Shown here in pieces: positions 47,604 through 57,583 of a DNA stretch of 64,000 nucleotides. The number at the start of each line of letters is the position of its first letter. The first letter of the stretch is position 1. A model generated the notes under the pieces. The model saw only the letters and a program-made list of their open reading frames with translations, searched no databases and had not been told where the DNA came from. Origin of the DNA: Cellulosimicrobium marinum. Its GTDB lineage: Bacteria; Actinomycetota; Actinomycetes; Actinomycetales; Cellulomonadaceae. The stretch spans positions 1 through 64,000 of the forward strand of contig NZ_JAJBZH010000006.1 of the NCBI RefSeq assembly GCF_020551945.1, written 5' to 3'. The translations under genes and the position numbers were made by a program.

Positions 47604-49451
47604 ATGACCGACAACGCCGACACCCCGACCACGGGCGGGGTCGCAGGGGGATCGGCGGCGGAGCCCGGCCCGGTGGTCCCGCCCCCCGCCGGGGGGCGGG
47701 ACCTCCGCGCTCGCACGCTCGAGCTCGCCCGGTCCAGGAGCGGTCGCGGCCGCAGCGGTGTCGCACGGCGCGCGGCCGTCGTCGACCTCGTGACCGCGTC
47801 CCTCGCCGCGCTGTGGAAGGACGCGACCGACGACGTCGCCCCGGACGGGATCGCGCTCGCCGCGGTCGGGAGCCTGGGGCGGGGGGACATGGGTCCCGCG
47901 AGCGACCTCGACCTCGTCCTCGTGCACGACGGGCGCAGCCACACGCCGGACGAGGTCGCCCGCGTCGCGGAGCGCCTCTGGTACCCGCTCTGGGACGCCG
48001 GTGTCGATCTCGACCACGCGGTGCGCTCCCTGTCGCAGTGCCGGCAGGTGGCGTCGAAGGACGTCCCGGCCGCCGTCGGCTGGCTCGACGTGCGTGCCGT
48101 CGCGGGCGACGCGCTGGTCGTGCACCGCGCGTCGTCCGCCGTCCTCACCGACTGGCGCTCGGCGTCGCGCCGGCGCCTGCCCGAGCTCCTGTCCTCGACG
48201 CGCGAGCGCGCGGAGCGGTCCGGCGAGCTCGCCTACCTCATCGAGCCCGACCTCAAGGAGGCGCGCGGCGGGATCCGCGACGCCGTCGTGCTGTCGGCCC
48301 TCGCCGCGACCTGGCTCACCGACCGGCCGCACGGCGCCGTGGACCGGGCGTACGCCCACCTGCTCGACGTGCGGGACACGCTGCAGGTCGTCACGGGCAG
48401 GCACACGAGCCGGCTCCTGCTCGCGGACCTCGACGAGGTCGCCGACCTGTCGGGGTTCGACGACCCGGACGAGCTCCTCGCCAGCCTCGCGGAGGCCGGG
48501 CGCGAGGTGTCGTACGCGCTCGACACCACGGTGCGCCGCGCGCGCCAGGCCCTGCAGCGCCCGTCGGTCTCGCGCCGGCCGGTCCTCATCCGGGGGCGCC
48601 GGGCGGCGCCGCGGCTGCGGTCCGTCGGCGACGGTCTCGTCGAGCACGACGGCGAGCTCGTCCTCGCGGTCGACGCCCACCCGGCGTCGGACCCCCTGCT
48701 GTCCCTCCGGGCGGCGGCCACGGCCGCGCGCACCGGGCTGGTCCTGTCGCCGGTGACGGTCGCGAGCCTCGCGCAGTGCCCGCCCCTGCCGGAGCCGTGG
48801 CCCCGCCCGGCGCGGGCTTCGTTCCTCGCCCTCCTCGGCTCGGGCCAGGCGCAGGTGGCGGTGTGGGAGGCGCTCGACCTCGCGGGCGTCGTCACCACGT
48901 GGATCCCCGAGTGGGCGGGGGTGCGCAACCGTCCTCAGCGTGCGGCGGTGCACCGGCACACCGTCGACCGGCACCTCGTCGAGGTGGTGGCGCGCGCGGC
49001 GCGGGACCGCAAGGAGGTCGAGCGCGGCGACCTGCTCGTCCTGGCCGCCGTCCTGCACGACATCGGCAAGCGCGCGGGCGCGGCCGACCACTCGACGGAG
49101 GGTGCGCGTCTCGTGCCGGTGATCCTCGGGCGGATGGGCTTCGAGCCGGACGTCGTGGCCGACGTCGCGCTGCTCGTGCGCCACCACCTCACCCTCTCCC
49201 GGCTCGCCGTCACCGAGGACCCGGACGACCCGGCGACGGTCGCGGAGCTGGTGGAGGCCGTCGACCACCGGGCGGACCTGCTCGAGGTGCTGCGCGCGCT
49301 GACGGAGGCCGACTCCGCGTCGCTCGGGCCGAGCGCGTGGACGGCGTGGCGGGCCCGGCTCGTCGACGATCTCGTGGGCGAGGCGCTGCGCGTGCTGCGC
49401 GGCGCGGCCACCGCGCCGGACGCGGACGGTCGGGCGGACGCCGCCGGGTAG
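47604..49451 (+). CDS. glnD: PII nucleotidyltransferase GlnD, short form
   Basis: The 615-residue enzyme modifies PII. Nucleotidyltransferase motif [16 protein letters not shown] is at about residues 89-104 and the HD domain has HRHTVDRHL (about 451) and LHDIGKR (about 485). The E. coli enzyme (about 890 residues) and other actinobacterial versions carry C-terminal ACT domains that sense glutamine; here the protein ends about 100 residues after the HD motif and no ACT domain is visible. Its TAG stop overlaps the -10 box of ffh. It has a GGAG ribosome binding site. Confidence 0.9.
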   Translation: MTDNADTPTTGGVAGGSAAEPGPVVPPPAGGRDLRARTLELARSRSGRGRSGVARRAAVVDLVTASLAALWKDATDDVAPDGIALAAVGSLGRGDMGPASDLDLVLVHDGRSHTPDEVARVAERLWYPLWDAGVDLDHAVRSLSQCRQVASKDVPAAVGWLDVRAVAGDALVVHRASSAVLTDWRSASRRRLPELLSSTRERAERSGELAYLIEPDLKEARGGIRDAVVLSALAATWLTDRPHGAVDRAYAHLLDVRDTLQVVTGRHTSRLLLADLDEVADLSGFDDPDELLASLAEAGREVSYALDTTVRRARQALQRPSVSRRPVLIRGRRAAPRLRSVGDGLVEHDGELVLAVDAHPASDPLLSLRAAATAARTGLVLSPVTVASLAQCPPLPEPWPRPARASFLALLGSGQAQVAVWEALDLAGVVTTWIPEWAGVRNRPQRAAVHRHTVDRHLVEVVARAARDRKEVERGDLLVLAAVLHDIGKRAGAADHSTEGARLVPVILGRMGFEPDVVADVALLVRHHLTLSRLAVTEDPDDPATVAELVEAVDHRADLLEVLRALTEADSASLGPSAWTAWRARLVDDLVGEALRVLRGAATAPDADGRADAAG

Positions 49452-49454
49452 GCT
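49449..49454 (+). promoter_or_regulatory. -10 box of ffh
   Basis: TAGGCT includes the glnD stop codon. Transcription from here would give a leader of about 90 nt before the GTG at 49553, which has its own GAGGA ribosome binding site. Confidence 0.5.
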
Positions 49455-49552
49455 GGTCCCTCGCGGACGCGCGCCGTCGTGCCCCCGGGTCGGGTGGCAC
49501 GAGGCGGTGGCGCGCTCGCCCGAGACGACCGGCGACTGATGAGGATGACGCG

Positions 49553-51163
49553 GTGTTCAACACGCTGTCGGACCGACTGACCTCGACCTTCAAGAACCTG
49601 CGTTCAAAGGGTCGGCTGTCGGAGGCGGACATCGACGCGACGATCCGGGAGATCCGTCGCGCCCTGCTCGACGCCGACGTCGCCGTGCCCGTGGTGCGGG
49701 AGTTCACGGGGACGGTCCGCGACCGCGCCCTGTCGGCGGAGGTCTCGGGGGCGCTCAACCCCGCGCAGCAGGTCGTCAAGATCGTCAACGAGGAGCTCGT
49801 GGCGATCCTCGGCGGCGAGAGCCGGGGGCTGCGGTTCGCGAAGACCGCCCCGACGGTCGTCATGCTCGCCGGTCTGCAGGGTGCGGGTAAGACCACGCTG
49901 GCGGGCAAGCTCGCGCTGCACCTGCGCGAGCAGGGCCACACGCCGCTGCTCGTCGCGGCCGACCTCCAGCGCCCGAACGCCGTCACCCAGCTCACCGTGG
50001 TCGCCGAGCGCGCGGGCGTGCCGGTGTTCGCGCCGCACCCGGGCAACCAGAGCGGTGCCGAGGTCGACGACGTCATCGGCGACCCGGTCGCCGTGGCGCG
50101 CGACGGCCTGGAGGCCGCGCGCCAGCGTCAGCACGACGTGCTGATCGTCGACACCGCGGGCCGCCTCGGCCTCGACGCGGTGCTCATGCAGCAGGCGGCG
50201 GACATCCGCGACGCGGTGGACCCGGACGAGATCCTCTTCGTCATCGACGCGATGATCGGCCAGGACGCGGTCGCGACGGCCAAGGCGTTCGAGGAGGGCG
50301 TCGACTTCACGGGCGTCGTGCTCACGAAGCTCGACGGCGACGCGCGCGGTGGTGCCGCGCTGTCGGTCGCCCGCGTCACGGGCCGCCCGATCCTCTTCGC
50401 CTCCACGGGCGAGAAGCTCACCGACTTCGAGGCGTTCCACCCCGACAGGATGGCGTCGCGCATCCTCGACATGGGCGACGTCCTCACCCTCATCGAGCAG
50501 GCCGAGAAGGCGTTCGACGCCGAGCAGGCCGCCCAGATGGCGGAGAAGGTCGCCTCCGGGCAGGACTTCACGCTCGCGGACTTCCTGGTGCAGATGCAGC
50601 AGATGAAGAACATGGGCTCGATGAAGAAGATGCTGGGCATGCTGCCGGGCATGGGGCAGATGCGCGAGGCCCTCGACAACTTCGACGAGCGCGAGGTCGA
50701 CCGCATCGAGGCGATCATCCGGTCGATGACGCCCGCGGAGCGGGAGAACCCCAAGATCATCAACGGGTCGCGCCGCGCCCGCATCGCCCGAGGCTCCGGC
50801 CGCACGACCGCGGACGTCAACCAGCTCCTGGAGCGGTTCGCCGGCGCGCAGAAGATGATGCGTCAGATGGGCAAGGGCGGCGGCGTGCCGGGGATGCCCG
50901 GCATGGGGAACCTGCCGGGCATGGGCGGCAAGAAGTCCCGCGGCAAGCAGGCGCCGCAGCGCAAGGTGCGCGGCAAGTCGGGCAACCCGGCGAAGCGTGC
51001 GGCCCAGGAGCGCGAGGCCGCCGCGCGCGCCGCGGGGGAGCTGCCCCGCACCACCGCGCCCTCGGGCTCGTCCTTCGGCGTCGGTGGTGGTGCGCAGCAG
51101 CCGCCGACGGCGCCCGACGACCTCCAGCTCCCGCCGGGGTTCGAGAAGCTCCTCGGGCGCTGA
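49553..51163 (+). CDS. ffh: Signal recognition particle protein Ffh
   Basis: The 536-residue SRP54 GTPase binds signal sequences and 4.5S RNA. The NG domain has GLQGAGKTT at about residues 106-114, DTAGRLG at about 199 and TKLDGDARGG at about 256-265. The Met-rich M domain (from about 330) contains MKKMLGMLPGMGQM and the RNA-binding SRRARIARGSG, and the tail is a Gly/Met- and Lys-rich extension. The GTG start has GAGGA 7 nt upstream. rpsP and its group follow after an amidohydrolase. Confidence 0.96.
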   Translation: MFNTLSDRLTSTFKNLRSKGRLSEADIDATIREIRRALLDADVAVPVVREFTGTVRDRALSAEVSGALNPAQQVVKIVNEELVAILGGESRGLRFAKTAPTVVMLAGLQGAGKTTLAGKLALHLREQGHTPLLVAADLQRPNAVTQLTVVAERAGVPVFAPHPGNQSGAEVDDVIGDPVAVARDGLEAARQRQHDVLIVDTAGRLGLDAVLMQQAADIRDAVDPDEILFVIDAMIGQDAVATAKAFEEGVDFTGVVLTKLDGDARGGAALSVARVTGRPILFASTGEKLTDFEAFHPDRMASRILDMGDVLTLIEQAEKAFDAEQAAQMAEKVASGQDFTLADFLVQMQQMKNMGSMKKMLGMLPGMGQMREALDNFDEREVDRIEAIIRSMTPAERENPKIINGSRRARIARGSGRTTADVNQLLERFAGAQKMMRQMGKGGGVPGMPGMGNLPGMGGKKSRGKQAPQRKVRGKSGNPAKRAAQEREAAARAAGELPRTTAPSGSSFGVGGGAQQPPTAPDDLQLPPGFEKLLGR

Positions 51164-51170
51164 CCCGCGC

Positions 51171-51176
51171 TAGGTT
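51171..51176 (+). promoter_or_regulatory. -10 box upstream of the amidohydrolase gene
   Basis: TAGGTT lies 105 nt before the ATG at 51281; a leader of about 100 nt would contain a GGAG ribosome binding site close to the start. Confidence 0.45.
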
Positions 51177-51280
51177 ATGTCCCGAGGTCCCCGCCCGGAC
51201 CGCCGTCGCCGACGGAGCGGGCGGGCTCCGGACCCCGGTGCGACCTCCGTCCGTCCCGCCCGTCCTCACCCTGGAGCCGC

Positions 51281-52408
51281 ATGTCCGCCCTGGAAGGCCC
51301 CTCGCTGCACGTCCGCGGTCACGTCGTCGTCGGCGACGACCGGGAGGTCGGCGACCTGTGGGTCAAGGACGGCCGCGTCAGCCTCACGCGACCCTCGGCC
51401 CAGGGCACGAACATGGTCGAGCTCGAGGGCTGGGTCCTGCCCGGACTCGTGGACGTGCACTGCCACGTCGGCCTCGGGGCCGACGGCGCCGTCGACACGC
51501 TGACCGCGCAGGAGCAGGCGGTCGCGGACCGGGACAGCGGCGTCCTGCTCGTGCGCGACGCGGGCTCGCCGGCGGACACCCGGTGGGTCCACGCGCGACG
51601 TGACCTGCCGCGGCTCGTGCGGTCCGGCCGGCACCTCGCGCGGCCCAAGCGGTACCTGCGCCACTACGGGCTCGAGCTCGAGGACGTGGCCGACCTGCCC
51701 GCGGCCGTGCGCCGGGAGGCCCGCGAGGGCGACGGGTGGGTCAAGCTCGTGGGCGACTGGATCGACCGGGACCTCGGGCCGGACGCCGACCTGCGCCCGC
51801 TGTGGCCGGACGACCTGCTGGCCGAGGCCGTCGCCGTCGCCCACGCGGAGGCCGCGCGCGTCACGGTGCACGCCTTCTCGGAGGAGGTCGTCCCGTCGCT
51901 GCTCGCCGCGGGCGTCGACGGCATCGAGCACGGCACCGGCATCGACCCCGACCTCATGTACGAGATCTCCGAGCGCGGCGTCACCGTCACCCCGACGCTC
52001 CTGCAGGTCGGACGCTTCGAGGAGATCGCGCGCCGCGCGGACGGGAAGTACCCGCGGTTCGCGGAGCGGATGCGCCGCCTGCACGCGCGCCGGTACGAGC
52101 AGGTGCGGGCGCTGCACGACGCCGGGGTGCAGCTCCTCGTGGGCACGGACGCGGGCGGGACGATCGGTCACGGCAGGCTCGCCGACGAGTGCGCCGAGCT
52201 GGTCGCCGCCGGTGTGCCGAGCTCGACCGTCGTCGCGGCGGCGAGCTGGCAGGGGCGCGAGTTCCTCGGCTTCACGTCGCTCGTCGAGGGCGCGTCGGCG
52301 GACTTCGTCGTCTACCCCGCGGACCCGCGCGAGGACGTCGAGGTGCTGCGTGCGCCCACGGCCGTCGTCCTGCGGGGCCAGCTCGTCGGACCGACCGCCG
52401 GCGACTGA
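51281..52408 (+). CDS. Amidohydrolase family metalloenzyme
   Basis: The 375-residue TIM-barrel hydrolase shows the metal-ligand order of the family: HCHVG at about residues 60-64, a Lys in WVKLVGDW at about 153, His in VTVHAF, EHGTG at about 217 and TDAGG at about 287. The substrate is not known; relatives act on imidazolone-like and other cyclic amides. It lies between ffh and rpsP. GGAG is 4-5 nt before the ATG, which is short. Residues outside the barrel form the usual beta-sandwich. Confidence 0.87.
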   Translation: MSALEGPSLHVRGHVVVGDDREVGDLWVKDGRVSLTRPSAQGTNMVELEGWVLPGLVDVHCHVGLGADGAVDTLTAQEQAVADRDSGVLLVRDAGSPADTRWVHARRDLPRLVRSGRHLARPKRYLRHYGLELEDVADLPAAVRREAREGDGWVKLVGDWIDRDLGPDADLRPLWPDDLLAEAVAVAHAEAARVTVHAFSEEVVPSLLAAGVDGIEHGTGIDPDLMYEISERGVTVTPTLLQVGRFEEIARRADGKYPRFAERMRRLHARRYEQVRALHDAGVQLLVGTDAGGTIGHGRLADECAELVAAGVPSSTVVAAASWQGREFLGFTSLVEGASADFVVYPADPREDVEVLRAPTAVVLRGQLVGPTAGD

Positions 52409-52474
52409 GTCCTGCGCCTGCGACCCGCGCGGCCCTCGGCCCGCGGAGCGCCGGGTGGTCGTGCGGGGCGCGGG

Positions 52475-52504
52475 TTGGTCGTCGGCCCCCGCCTCTGGCA
52501 CAAT
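52475..52504 (+). promoter_or_regulatory. Promoter of rpsP operon
   Basis: TTGGTC (52475-52480) and CACAAT (52499-52504) are separated by 18 nt. The -10 region TGGCACAATGG resembles TGGCAGAATGG before rplS (54814-54824), suggesting a shared ribosomal-gene promoter type. Confidence 0.6.
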
Positions 52505-52628
52505 GGCCCGGTACTCGGTGCGCCCGGACCCTCTCGCCGCGCCCGCCGTGTCCTGAGCCCACACCCTGGTCCGGCCCCACCGGACGGGCACGGGCTCACC
52601 CACACCAGAACCAGGAGTGACCACCACT

Positions 52629-53057
52629 GTGGCCGTCAAGATTCGTCTGAAGCGTCTCGGCAAGATCCGTGCGCCGTACTACCGTGTCGTCGTCGCCGAC
52701 TCGCGCACCAAGCGCGACGGTCGAGTGATCGAGGAGATCGGCAAGTACCACCCCACCGAGGAGCCCTCGTTCATCGAGATCACCTCGGACCGTGCGCAGT
52801 ACTGGCTCGGCGTCGGCGCGCAGCCGACCGAGCAGGTCCTCGCGCTCCTCAAGGTCACCGGCGACTGGCAGAAGTTCAAGGGTCTGCCCGGCGCCGAGGG
52901 CACCCTCAAGGTCAAGGGCGAGAAGGTCGACCCGACCGCCGCCATCGAGGCCGCCGCCGCCGACGCGGAGAAGATCAAGGCCAAGGCCGCGGAGAAGAAG
53001 GCGGAGCCCGCCGCGGACGAGGCCGCCTCCGACGACGCCGCCGGCGACGAGGCCTGA
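52629..53057 (+). CDS. rpsP: Small ribosomal subunit protein bS16
   Basis: The 142-residue product matches S16 with [20 protein letters not shown] at the N-terminus, followed by [19 protein letters not shown]. The C-terminal 50 residues are a Lys/Ala/Glu-rich extension typical of actinobacterial S16. The start is set at the GTG 52629, because the AGGAG at 52613-52617 then lies 11 nt upstream and the protein begins as in relatives. A GTG at 52617 would overlap that ribosome binding site. The stop overlaps the KH-domain gene by one base. Confidence 0.95.
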   Translation: MAVKIRLKRLGKIRAPYYRVVVADSRTKRDGRVIEEIGKYHPTEEPSFIEITSDRAQYWLGVGAQPTEQVLALLKVTGDWQKFKGLPGAEGTLKVKGEKVDPTAAIEAAAADAEKIKAKAAEKKAEPAADEAASDDAAGDEA

Positions 53058-53296
53058 TGATCGCCGAGGCCCTCGAGCACCTCGTGCGGGGCATCGTCGA
53101 CCACCCGGACGACGTCCGGGTGGGGGCGAAGACCCTGCGCCGCGGTGACCTGCTCGAGGTCCGGGTCCACCCCGACGACCTCGGCCGCGTCATCGGTCGA
53201 GGTGGCCGGACCGCCCGTGCGCTGCGCACGGTGGTCGGGGCCCTGGCGACCGACGGTCCGGTGCGCGTGGACGTCGTCGACGTCGACCGCCGCTGA
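53057..53296 (+). CDS. KH-domain RNA-binding protein (KhpA family)
   Basis: The 79-residue product is a single KH domain with the GxxG loop in VIGRGGRTARALR at about residues 44-56. Such proteins bind RNA and act with a partner (KhpB/Jag) in cell-envelope and ribosome control. The ATG overlaps the rpsP stop (TGATG), so it is translated right after S16. rpsP-khpA-rimM-trmD is the usual order. Confidence 0.9.
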   Translation: MIAEALEHLVRGIVDHPDDVRVGAKTLRRGDLLEVRVHPDDLGRVIGRGGRTARALRTVVGALATDGPVRVDVVDVDRR

Positions 53297-53330
53297 GCCG
53301 TCACGAAGGACCGGTCCCGCGAGGGACGCG

Positions 53331-53365
53331 AAAGACCCGGCCGCCGCGAGGCGTGCCGGGTCTTT
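53331..53365 (+). terminator. Intrinsic terminator after the KH-domain gene
   Basis: AAAGACCCGG (53331-53340) and CCGGGTCTTT (53356-53365) are perfect 10-nt arms around a 15-nt loop. The short TCTTT run at the end of the right arm makes this the most classical terminator in the window, though rimM follows in the same direction. Confidence 0.7.
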
Positions 53366-53436
53366 CCGCTCCCGGAGGCCCGGGAGCAGGGCGACCCGAC
53401 CGCGGACGCCCACGACACGACCTGAGGAGCACGACC

Positions 53437-53976
53437 ATGCAGCTGACCGTCGCCCGCGTCGGCAAGGCGCACGGGCTGCGAGGCGAGGTGTCGCTCGACC
53501 TGCGCACCGACGACCCGACCACCCGCCTCGCCGTCGGGACGGTGCTGCCCACCGAGCCGGTCTCGGCCGGCCCGCTGACCGTCGCTACCGTGCGCGTGCA
53601 CCAGGGGCGCTGGCTCGTCCGGTTCGACGGCGTGGCCGACCGGACGGCCGCCGAGGCGCTGCGCGGCGTCGAGCTCGTCGTCGACGTCGAGGAGTCCGAC
53701 GAGGAGGACGCCTGGTACGCGCACGAGCTCGCCGGTCTGCGCGCCGAGTCGGTCGACGGCGAACCGCTCGGTGAGGTCGAAGGGCTCCAGGAGGCCCCGG
53801 CGCACGACCTCCTCGTGCTGCGCGAGCCCGGCGGCACCCGCACTCTCGTGCCCTTCGTGCGGGCGATCGTGCCCGTGGTGGACGTGCCGGGGGGCCGCGT
53901 CGTCCTCGACCCGCCCGGCGGGCTCCTCGCGGCCGACGCCGCGCGCCTCGACGTCGCGCTCCCCGAGGAGGACTGA
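53437..53976 (+). CDS. rimM: Ribosome maturation factor RimM
   Basis: The 179-residue 30S-assembly factor has the RimM N-domain ([20 protein letters not shown] at about residues 8-27) and the C-terminal PRC-barrel ([20 protein letters not shown]). It binds S19 in the head of the small subunit. GAGGAG lies 8 nt before the ATG. It follows the terminator-like hairpin after the KH gene and is directly followed by trmD after 1 nt. Confidence 0.94.
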   Translation: MQLTVARVGKAHGLRGEVSLDLRTDDPTTRLAVGTVLPTEPVSAGPLTVATVRVHQGRWLVRFDGVADRTAAEALRGVELVVDVEESDEEDAWYAHELAGLRAESVDGEPLGEVEGLQEAPAHDLLVLREPGGTRTLVPFVRAIVPVVDVPGGRVVLDPPGGLLAADAARLDVALPEED

Positions 53977-53977
53977 C

Positions 53978-54796
53978 GTGCGGGTCGACGTCGTCACGAT
54001 CTTCCCCGACTACCTCGCCGCGCTGGACCTGTCCCTCGTCGGCAAGGCTCGCACGGCGGGCATCCTCGACCTGCGCGTGCACGACCTGCGCGACTGGACG
54101 AGCGACCGCCACCGCACCGTCGACGACACGCCGTTCGGCGGCGGCGCCGGCATGGTGATGCGCCCCGACGTGTGGGGCCGCGCGATCGACGACGTCGCCC
54201 GCCCGGCGACGCCCGACGACGCCCCCGCGCCCGGTGCGCGGGCCCACCTCGTCGTCCCCACGCCGTCGGGCACGACGTTCACGCAGCGCACGGCCGAGGC
54301 GCTCGCGCGCGAGGACCACCTGGTCTTCGCGTGCGGGCGCTACGAGGGGATCGACTCCCGCGTCGCCGAGCACTACCGGGCGACCGGCGCGCCCGTGAGC
54401 GAGCTGTCGATCGGCGACTACGTGCTCAACGGGGGAGAGGTCGCCGCCCTCGTCATGGTCGAGGCGGTGGCGCGACTCCTGCCGGGCGTCGTCGGGAACC
54501 CCGAGTCGCTCGTCGAGGAGTCGCACGGCGCCGCCGGCCTGCTCGAGTACCCGGTGTACACGAAGCCGCCGGTCTGGGCGGACCGGGAGGTGCCCGAGGT
54601 CCTGCTCTCCGGCCACCACGCGCGCATCCACCGGTGGCGGCGCGACGAGGCGCTGCGGCGCACGGCCGCCCGGCGGCCCGACATGCTGCGCGCGCTCGAC
54701 GTCACGACGCTCGACCGGCACGACCTCGCGGTGCTCGCCGAGGAGGGCTGGACGCCGCACGACGGCCACCTCGGCCCGTCGTCCGCCGCGGGCTGA
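53978..54796 (+). CDS. trmD: tRNA (guanine37-N1)-methyltransferase
   Basis: The 272-residue SPOUT-family enzyme methylates G37 of tRNA from SAM. Conserved segments include [11 protein letters not shown] at the N-terminus, [13 protein letters not shown] at about residues 49-61, [11 protein letters not shown] at about 120-130 and [11 protein letters not shown] at about 147-157, which form the knotted cofactor site. The start is a GTG with a GAGGAGG upstream, one nucleotide after the rimM stop. It is in the canonical rpsP-rimM-trmD-rplS order. Confidence 0.95.
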   Translation: MRVDVVTIFPDYLAALDLSLVGKARTAGILDLRVHDLRDWTSDRHRTVDDTPFGGGAGMVMRPDVWGRAIDDVARPATPDDAPAPGARAHLVVPTPSGTTFTQRTAEALAREDHLVFACGRYEGIDSRVAEHYRATGAPVSELSIGDYVLNGGEVAALVMVEAVARLLPGVVGNPESLVEESHGAAGLLEYPVYTKPPVWADREVPEVLLSGHHARIHRWRRDEALRRTAARRPDMLRALDVTTLDRHDLAVLAEEGWTPHDGHLGPSSAAG

Positions 54797-54817
54797 GACC
54801 CTCGGGCGCCCGTGTGG

Positions 54818-54823
54818 CAGAAT
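54818..54823 (+). promoter_or_regulatory. -10 box of rplS
   Basis: CAGAAT (in TGGCAGAATGG) starts a leader of about 155 nt before rplS. The leader is GC-rich and could hold an autoregulatory structure, but none was recognised. Confidence 0.5.
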
Positions 54824-54983
54824 GGACCCTCGGTGCACGCCGACTCCCGGTCTCTGCCACAGGGGACGCCGGGGCGATCGAGCCGTCCGACGGCACGTCG
54901 AGCACCGTCCTGACGAGATCAGCCCGGAGACGGTCCGGGCCACGAGCACGCGTTCCGACCTGTGGCGGACGAGGAGAAGCACC

Positions 54984-55337
54984 ATGCACACGCTGGACAG
55001 CGTCGACGCAGCATCCCTGCGCAGCGACGTCCCGGACTTCCGCCCGGGCGACACCCTCAAGGTCAACGTCAAGGTCGTCGAGGGCAACCGCTCCCGCGTC
55101 CAGGCCTTCCAGGGCGTCGTCATCGCCCGCCAGGGCCACGGAGTCCGCGAGACGTTCACGGTCCGCAAGATCAGCTTCGGCGTCGGCGTCGAGCGCACCT
55201 TCCCGGTGCACTCCCCGACGCTCGAGTCGGTCGAGGTCGTCACCCGCGGTGACGTGCGTCGCGCCAAGCTGTACTACCTGCGTCAGCTCCGCGGCAAGAA
55301 GGCGAAGATCAAGGAGAAGCGCGAGACCTCGCGCTGA
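54984..55337 (+). CDS. rplS: Large ribosomal subunit protein bL19
   Basis: The 117-residue product is L19, with [20 protein letters not shown] at about residues 19-38, the [16 protein letters not shown] segment, and the basic end [26 protein letters not shown] lies 8 nt before the ATG. A leader of about 155 nt separates it from its -10 box. A strong hairpin terminator follows. It is in canonical order after trmD. Confidence 0.96.
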   Translation: MHTLDSVDAASLRSDVPDFRPGDTLKVNVKVVEGNRSRVQAFQGVVIARQGHGVRETFTVRKISFGVGVERTFPVHSPTLESVEVVTRGDVRRAKLYYLRQLRGKKAKIKEKRETSR

Positions 55338-55353
55338 CCCTCGGCAGCCGGAT

Positions 55354-55389
55354 ACGGGCGGTCGCCCCCTCACGGGGGCGGCCGCCCGT
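55354..55389 (+). terminator. Hairpin terminator of rplS
   Basis: A 16-bp stem with one G-U pair (arms 55354-55369 and 55374-55389) closes a TCAC tetraloop. No U-tract follows. Confidence 0.75.
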
Positions 55390-55457
55390 CCGTCGTCGGG
55401 GCGTCCGACACACGGTCGGGTTTCCCGGATCACCCCCCGAGGTGGCAAGGTGAACGC

Positions 55458-56291
55458 GTGACCGACAGCGCCCCCTCACGCGGCCCCCGACCCGACGCCC
55501 GGACGGAGCGTGCGGACGGCGCGGACGGACCGGACCCCGCCACGGACGGTGCCGCCGCCGACCCGACCGTCGCCGGCGCGGACGAGGAGCCGGTGGCGGC
55601 GAGGGCCGAGGCGCCGCCGAAGCGGTCCTCGCTGCTGCGCGAGACCGCGATCATCGTGGTGAGCGCGCTCGTGCTGTCGCTGCTCATCAAGACCTTCCTC
55701 GTGCAGGCGTTCTTCATCCCCAGCGGCTCGATGGAGGACACGCTGGTCGAGGGCGACCGGATCATGGTCTCGCGCCTCGTCCCGGGGGCGTTCGACGTCC
55801 ACCGGGGTGACGTCGTCGTGTTCAAGGACCCGGGGGGCTGGCTGCCGCCTCCCGTGGAGAAGGACGAGAGCCCGCTCGCCGAGGGGGCCCGCGCGGCACT
55901 CACCTTCATCGGGCTCCTGCCGCAGGACACGGGCGAGCACCTCATCAAGCGGGTGATCGGCACGCCCGGGGACCACGTCGTGTGCTGCGACGCGCAGGGG
56001 CGGGTGAGCGTCAACGGCGAGCCGATCGACGAGACGTACATCAAGCCGGGATCCGTCCCCAGCCAGGACCCGTTCGACACGACCGTGCCTGACGACATGC
56101 TCTTCGTCATGGGTGACAACCGGCAGAACTCCCAGGACTCGCGCTACAACACGGGGAACCCCGGGGGCGGGTTCGTCCCGATGGGCAACGTCGTGGGGAC
56201 GGCGTTCGTCAAGGTCTGGCCGCTCTCGCACGTCGGCCTGCTGCGCAACCCCGGCGACGTGTTCGCCGACGTGCCCGAGGTCGAGCCGTGA
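55458..56291 (+). CDS. lepB: Type I signal peptidase
   Basis: The 277-residue membrane-anchored enzyme removes signal peptides. After an acidic N-terminal region, one membrane helix ([20 protein letters not shown]) precedes the active Ser in [10 protein letters not shown] (about residue 91) and the general-base Lys in [12 protein letters not shown] (about residue 165). [12 protein letters not shown] at about residues 218-229 is the conserved box E. The GTG at 55458 is 6 nt after CAAGGT. The stop overlaps rnhB (GTGA). Confidence 0.94.
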   Translation: MTDSAPSRGPRPDARTERADGADGPDPATDGAAADPTVAGADEEPVAARAEAPPKRSSLLRETAIIVVSALVLSLLIKTFLVQAFFIPSGSMEDTLVEGDRIMVSRLVPGAFDVHRGDVVVFKDPGGWLPPPVEKDESPLAEGARAALTFIGLLPQDTGEHLIKRVIGTPGDHVVCCDAQGRVSVNGEPIDETYIKPGSVPSQDPFDTTVPDDMLFVMGDNRQNSQDSRYNTGNPGGGFVPMGNVVGTAFVKVWPLSHVGLLRNPGDVFADVPEVEP

Positions 56292-57115
56292 CGGTCGGCA
56301 CCACCCGGGCCGAGCCGCGCACGACCGGGACGGCGGGGACCGCGCGGCGCGGACCCGCGGGGCGACGTCGCCCCGACCTGCGCCAGGAGCGTGCGCTGCT
56401 CCGCGACGGCGCGCGGCTCGTCGCGGGGATGGACGAGGTCGGCCGCGGGGCGCTCGCCGGACCGGTGTCCGTCGGGGTCACGGTCGTCGACCTCGCGACC
56501 CGGCCGTGCCCGCCCGGGCTCACGGACTCCAAGCTGCTCAGCCCCGCCGCCCGCGAGGCTCTCGTGCCGCTCGCACGGGCCTGGTCGCTCGCCTGGGCGG
56601 TGGGCCACGCCGGTCCCGCCGAGATCGACGCGCACGGCATCATCGGGGCGCTGCGGCTCGCCGGGCGCCGTGCGCTGGCCCAGGTCCGCCGGACGGTGGG
56701 CGACGTCGACGTCGTCCTCCTCGACGGGCGTCACGACTGGCTGAGCCGGCCCGCCGCCGTCGACCTGTTCGAGGCGTTCGAGCTCGACCCGCACGTCGAG
56801 GCGGGCGCCGAGCCCCGCGTGCGCACCCTCGTCAAGGCGGACCTGCAGTGCGCCTCCGTGGCGGCGGCGAGCGTCCTCGCCAAGACGGAGCGCGACGGTC
56901 TCATGACGAGCCTGGCGCACCAGTACCCGGCGTTCGGGTGGGACCAGAACAAGGGCTACTCCGCCGCGGCGCACGTCGAGGCGCTGCGCGAGCACGGCCC
57001 GACGCCGCAGCACCGCCGGAGCTGGCGGCTCCCCGAGCGTGGTGCGGACGACCTGGCGACGCTGCCGGTCGACGTCCTCGAGATCGACCCGGGCGCGGCG
57101 CTGCCCAGCAGCTGA
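56288..57115 (+). CDS. rnhB: Ribonuclease HII
   Basis: The 275-residue enzyme removes ribonucleotides from DNA and RNA in RNA-DNA hybrids. The catalytic segment [16 protein letters not shown] is at about residues 46-61, and [14 protein letters not shown] and the [17 protein letters not shown] segment complete the site. The N-terminal 40 residues are a basic, low-complexity extension. The start is a GTG that overlaps lepB by 4 nt. DUF2469 follows, in its usual place. Confidence 0.93.
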   Translation: MTVGTTRAEPRTTGTAGTARRGPAGRRRPDLRQERALLRDGARLVAGMDEVGRGALAGPVSVGVTVVDLATRPCPPGLTDSKLLSPAAREALVPLARAWSLAWAVGHAGPAEIDAHGIIGALRLAGRRALAQVRRTVGDVDVVLLDGRHDWLSRPAAVDLFEAFELDPHVEAGAEPRVRTLVKADLQCASVAAASVLAKTERDGLMTSLAHQYPAFGWDQNKGYSAAAHVEALREHGPTPQHRRSWRLPERGADDLATLPVDVLEIDPGAALPSS

Positions 57116-57159
57116 CGCGCCGGGCGGGCGGACCGGCCTCCATGGTCCATGATGGAGGC

Positions 57160-57459
57160 GTGAGCGCCGAAGACCTGGAGAACTACGAGACCGAGATGGA
57201 GCTCGCGCTCTACCGCGAGTACCGCGACGTCGTGGGTCTGTTCTCGTACGTGGTGGAGACCGAACGACGCTTCTACCTGGCGAACCAGGTGGACCTCCAG
57301 GTGCGGTCGGCGGCGGGCGAGGTGTACTTCGAGCTGAGGCTCGGCGACGCGTGGGTCTGGGACGTGTACCGCTCGGCCCGGTTCGTGAAGTCGGTGCGCG
57401 TCGTCACGTTCAAGGACGTCAACGTCGAAGAGCTCGCGAAGGCCGAGCTCCAGCTCTGA
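57160..57459 (+). CDS. DUF2469 protein
   Basis: The 99-residue protein is the actinobacterial DUF2469 family member located between rnhB and yraN. It starts with a GTG and MSAEDL-type residues and has the family's ETEMELALYREYRDVV and VVETERRFYLANQVDLQVR. The function is unknown; strong conservation in Actinobacteria hints at an essential-type role. CATGAT 6 nt upstream suits a leaderless start. GGAGG just before the GTG is too close to be a useful ribosome binding site. Confidence 0.9.
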   Translation: MSAEDLENYETEMELALYREYRDVVGLFSYVVETERRFYLANQVDLQVRSAAGEVYFELRLGDAWVWDVYRSARFVKSVRVVTFKDVNVEELAKAELQL

Positions 57460-57583
57460 CTCGTGGCCGTGCGCCGGTCCTGGCCGTGCACAGGCCCGGC
57501 GACGGAGGGCCCGTCCCCAGGCGGTGACCCGCCCCTTTCGCCGTCCCCGCTCCCTCGCGCACCGTGTGCGCGGAGGTGAGCTC

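Noticed and set aside
52617-52628. rpsP start at the GTG 52617
   Set aside because: That codon overlaps the AGGAG ribosome binding site; the GTG at 52629 gives the standard S16 N-terminus.
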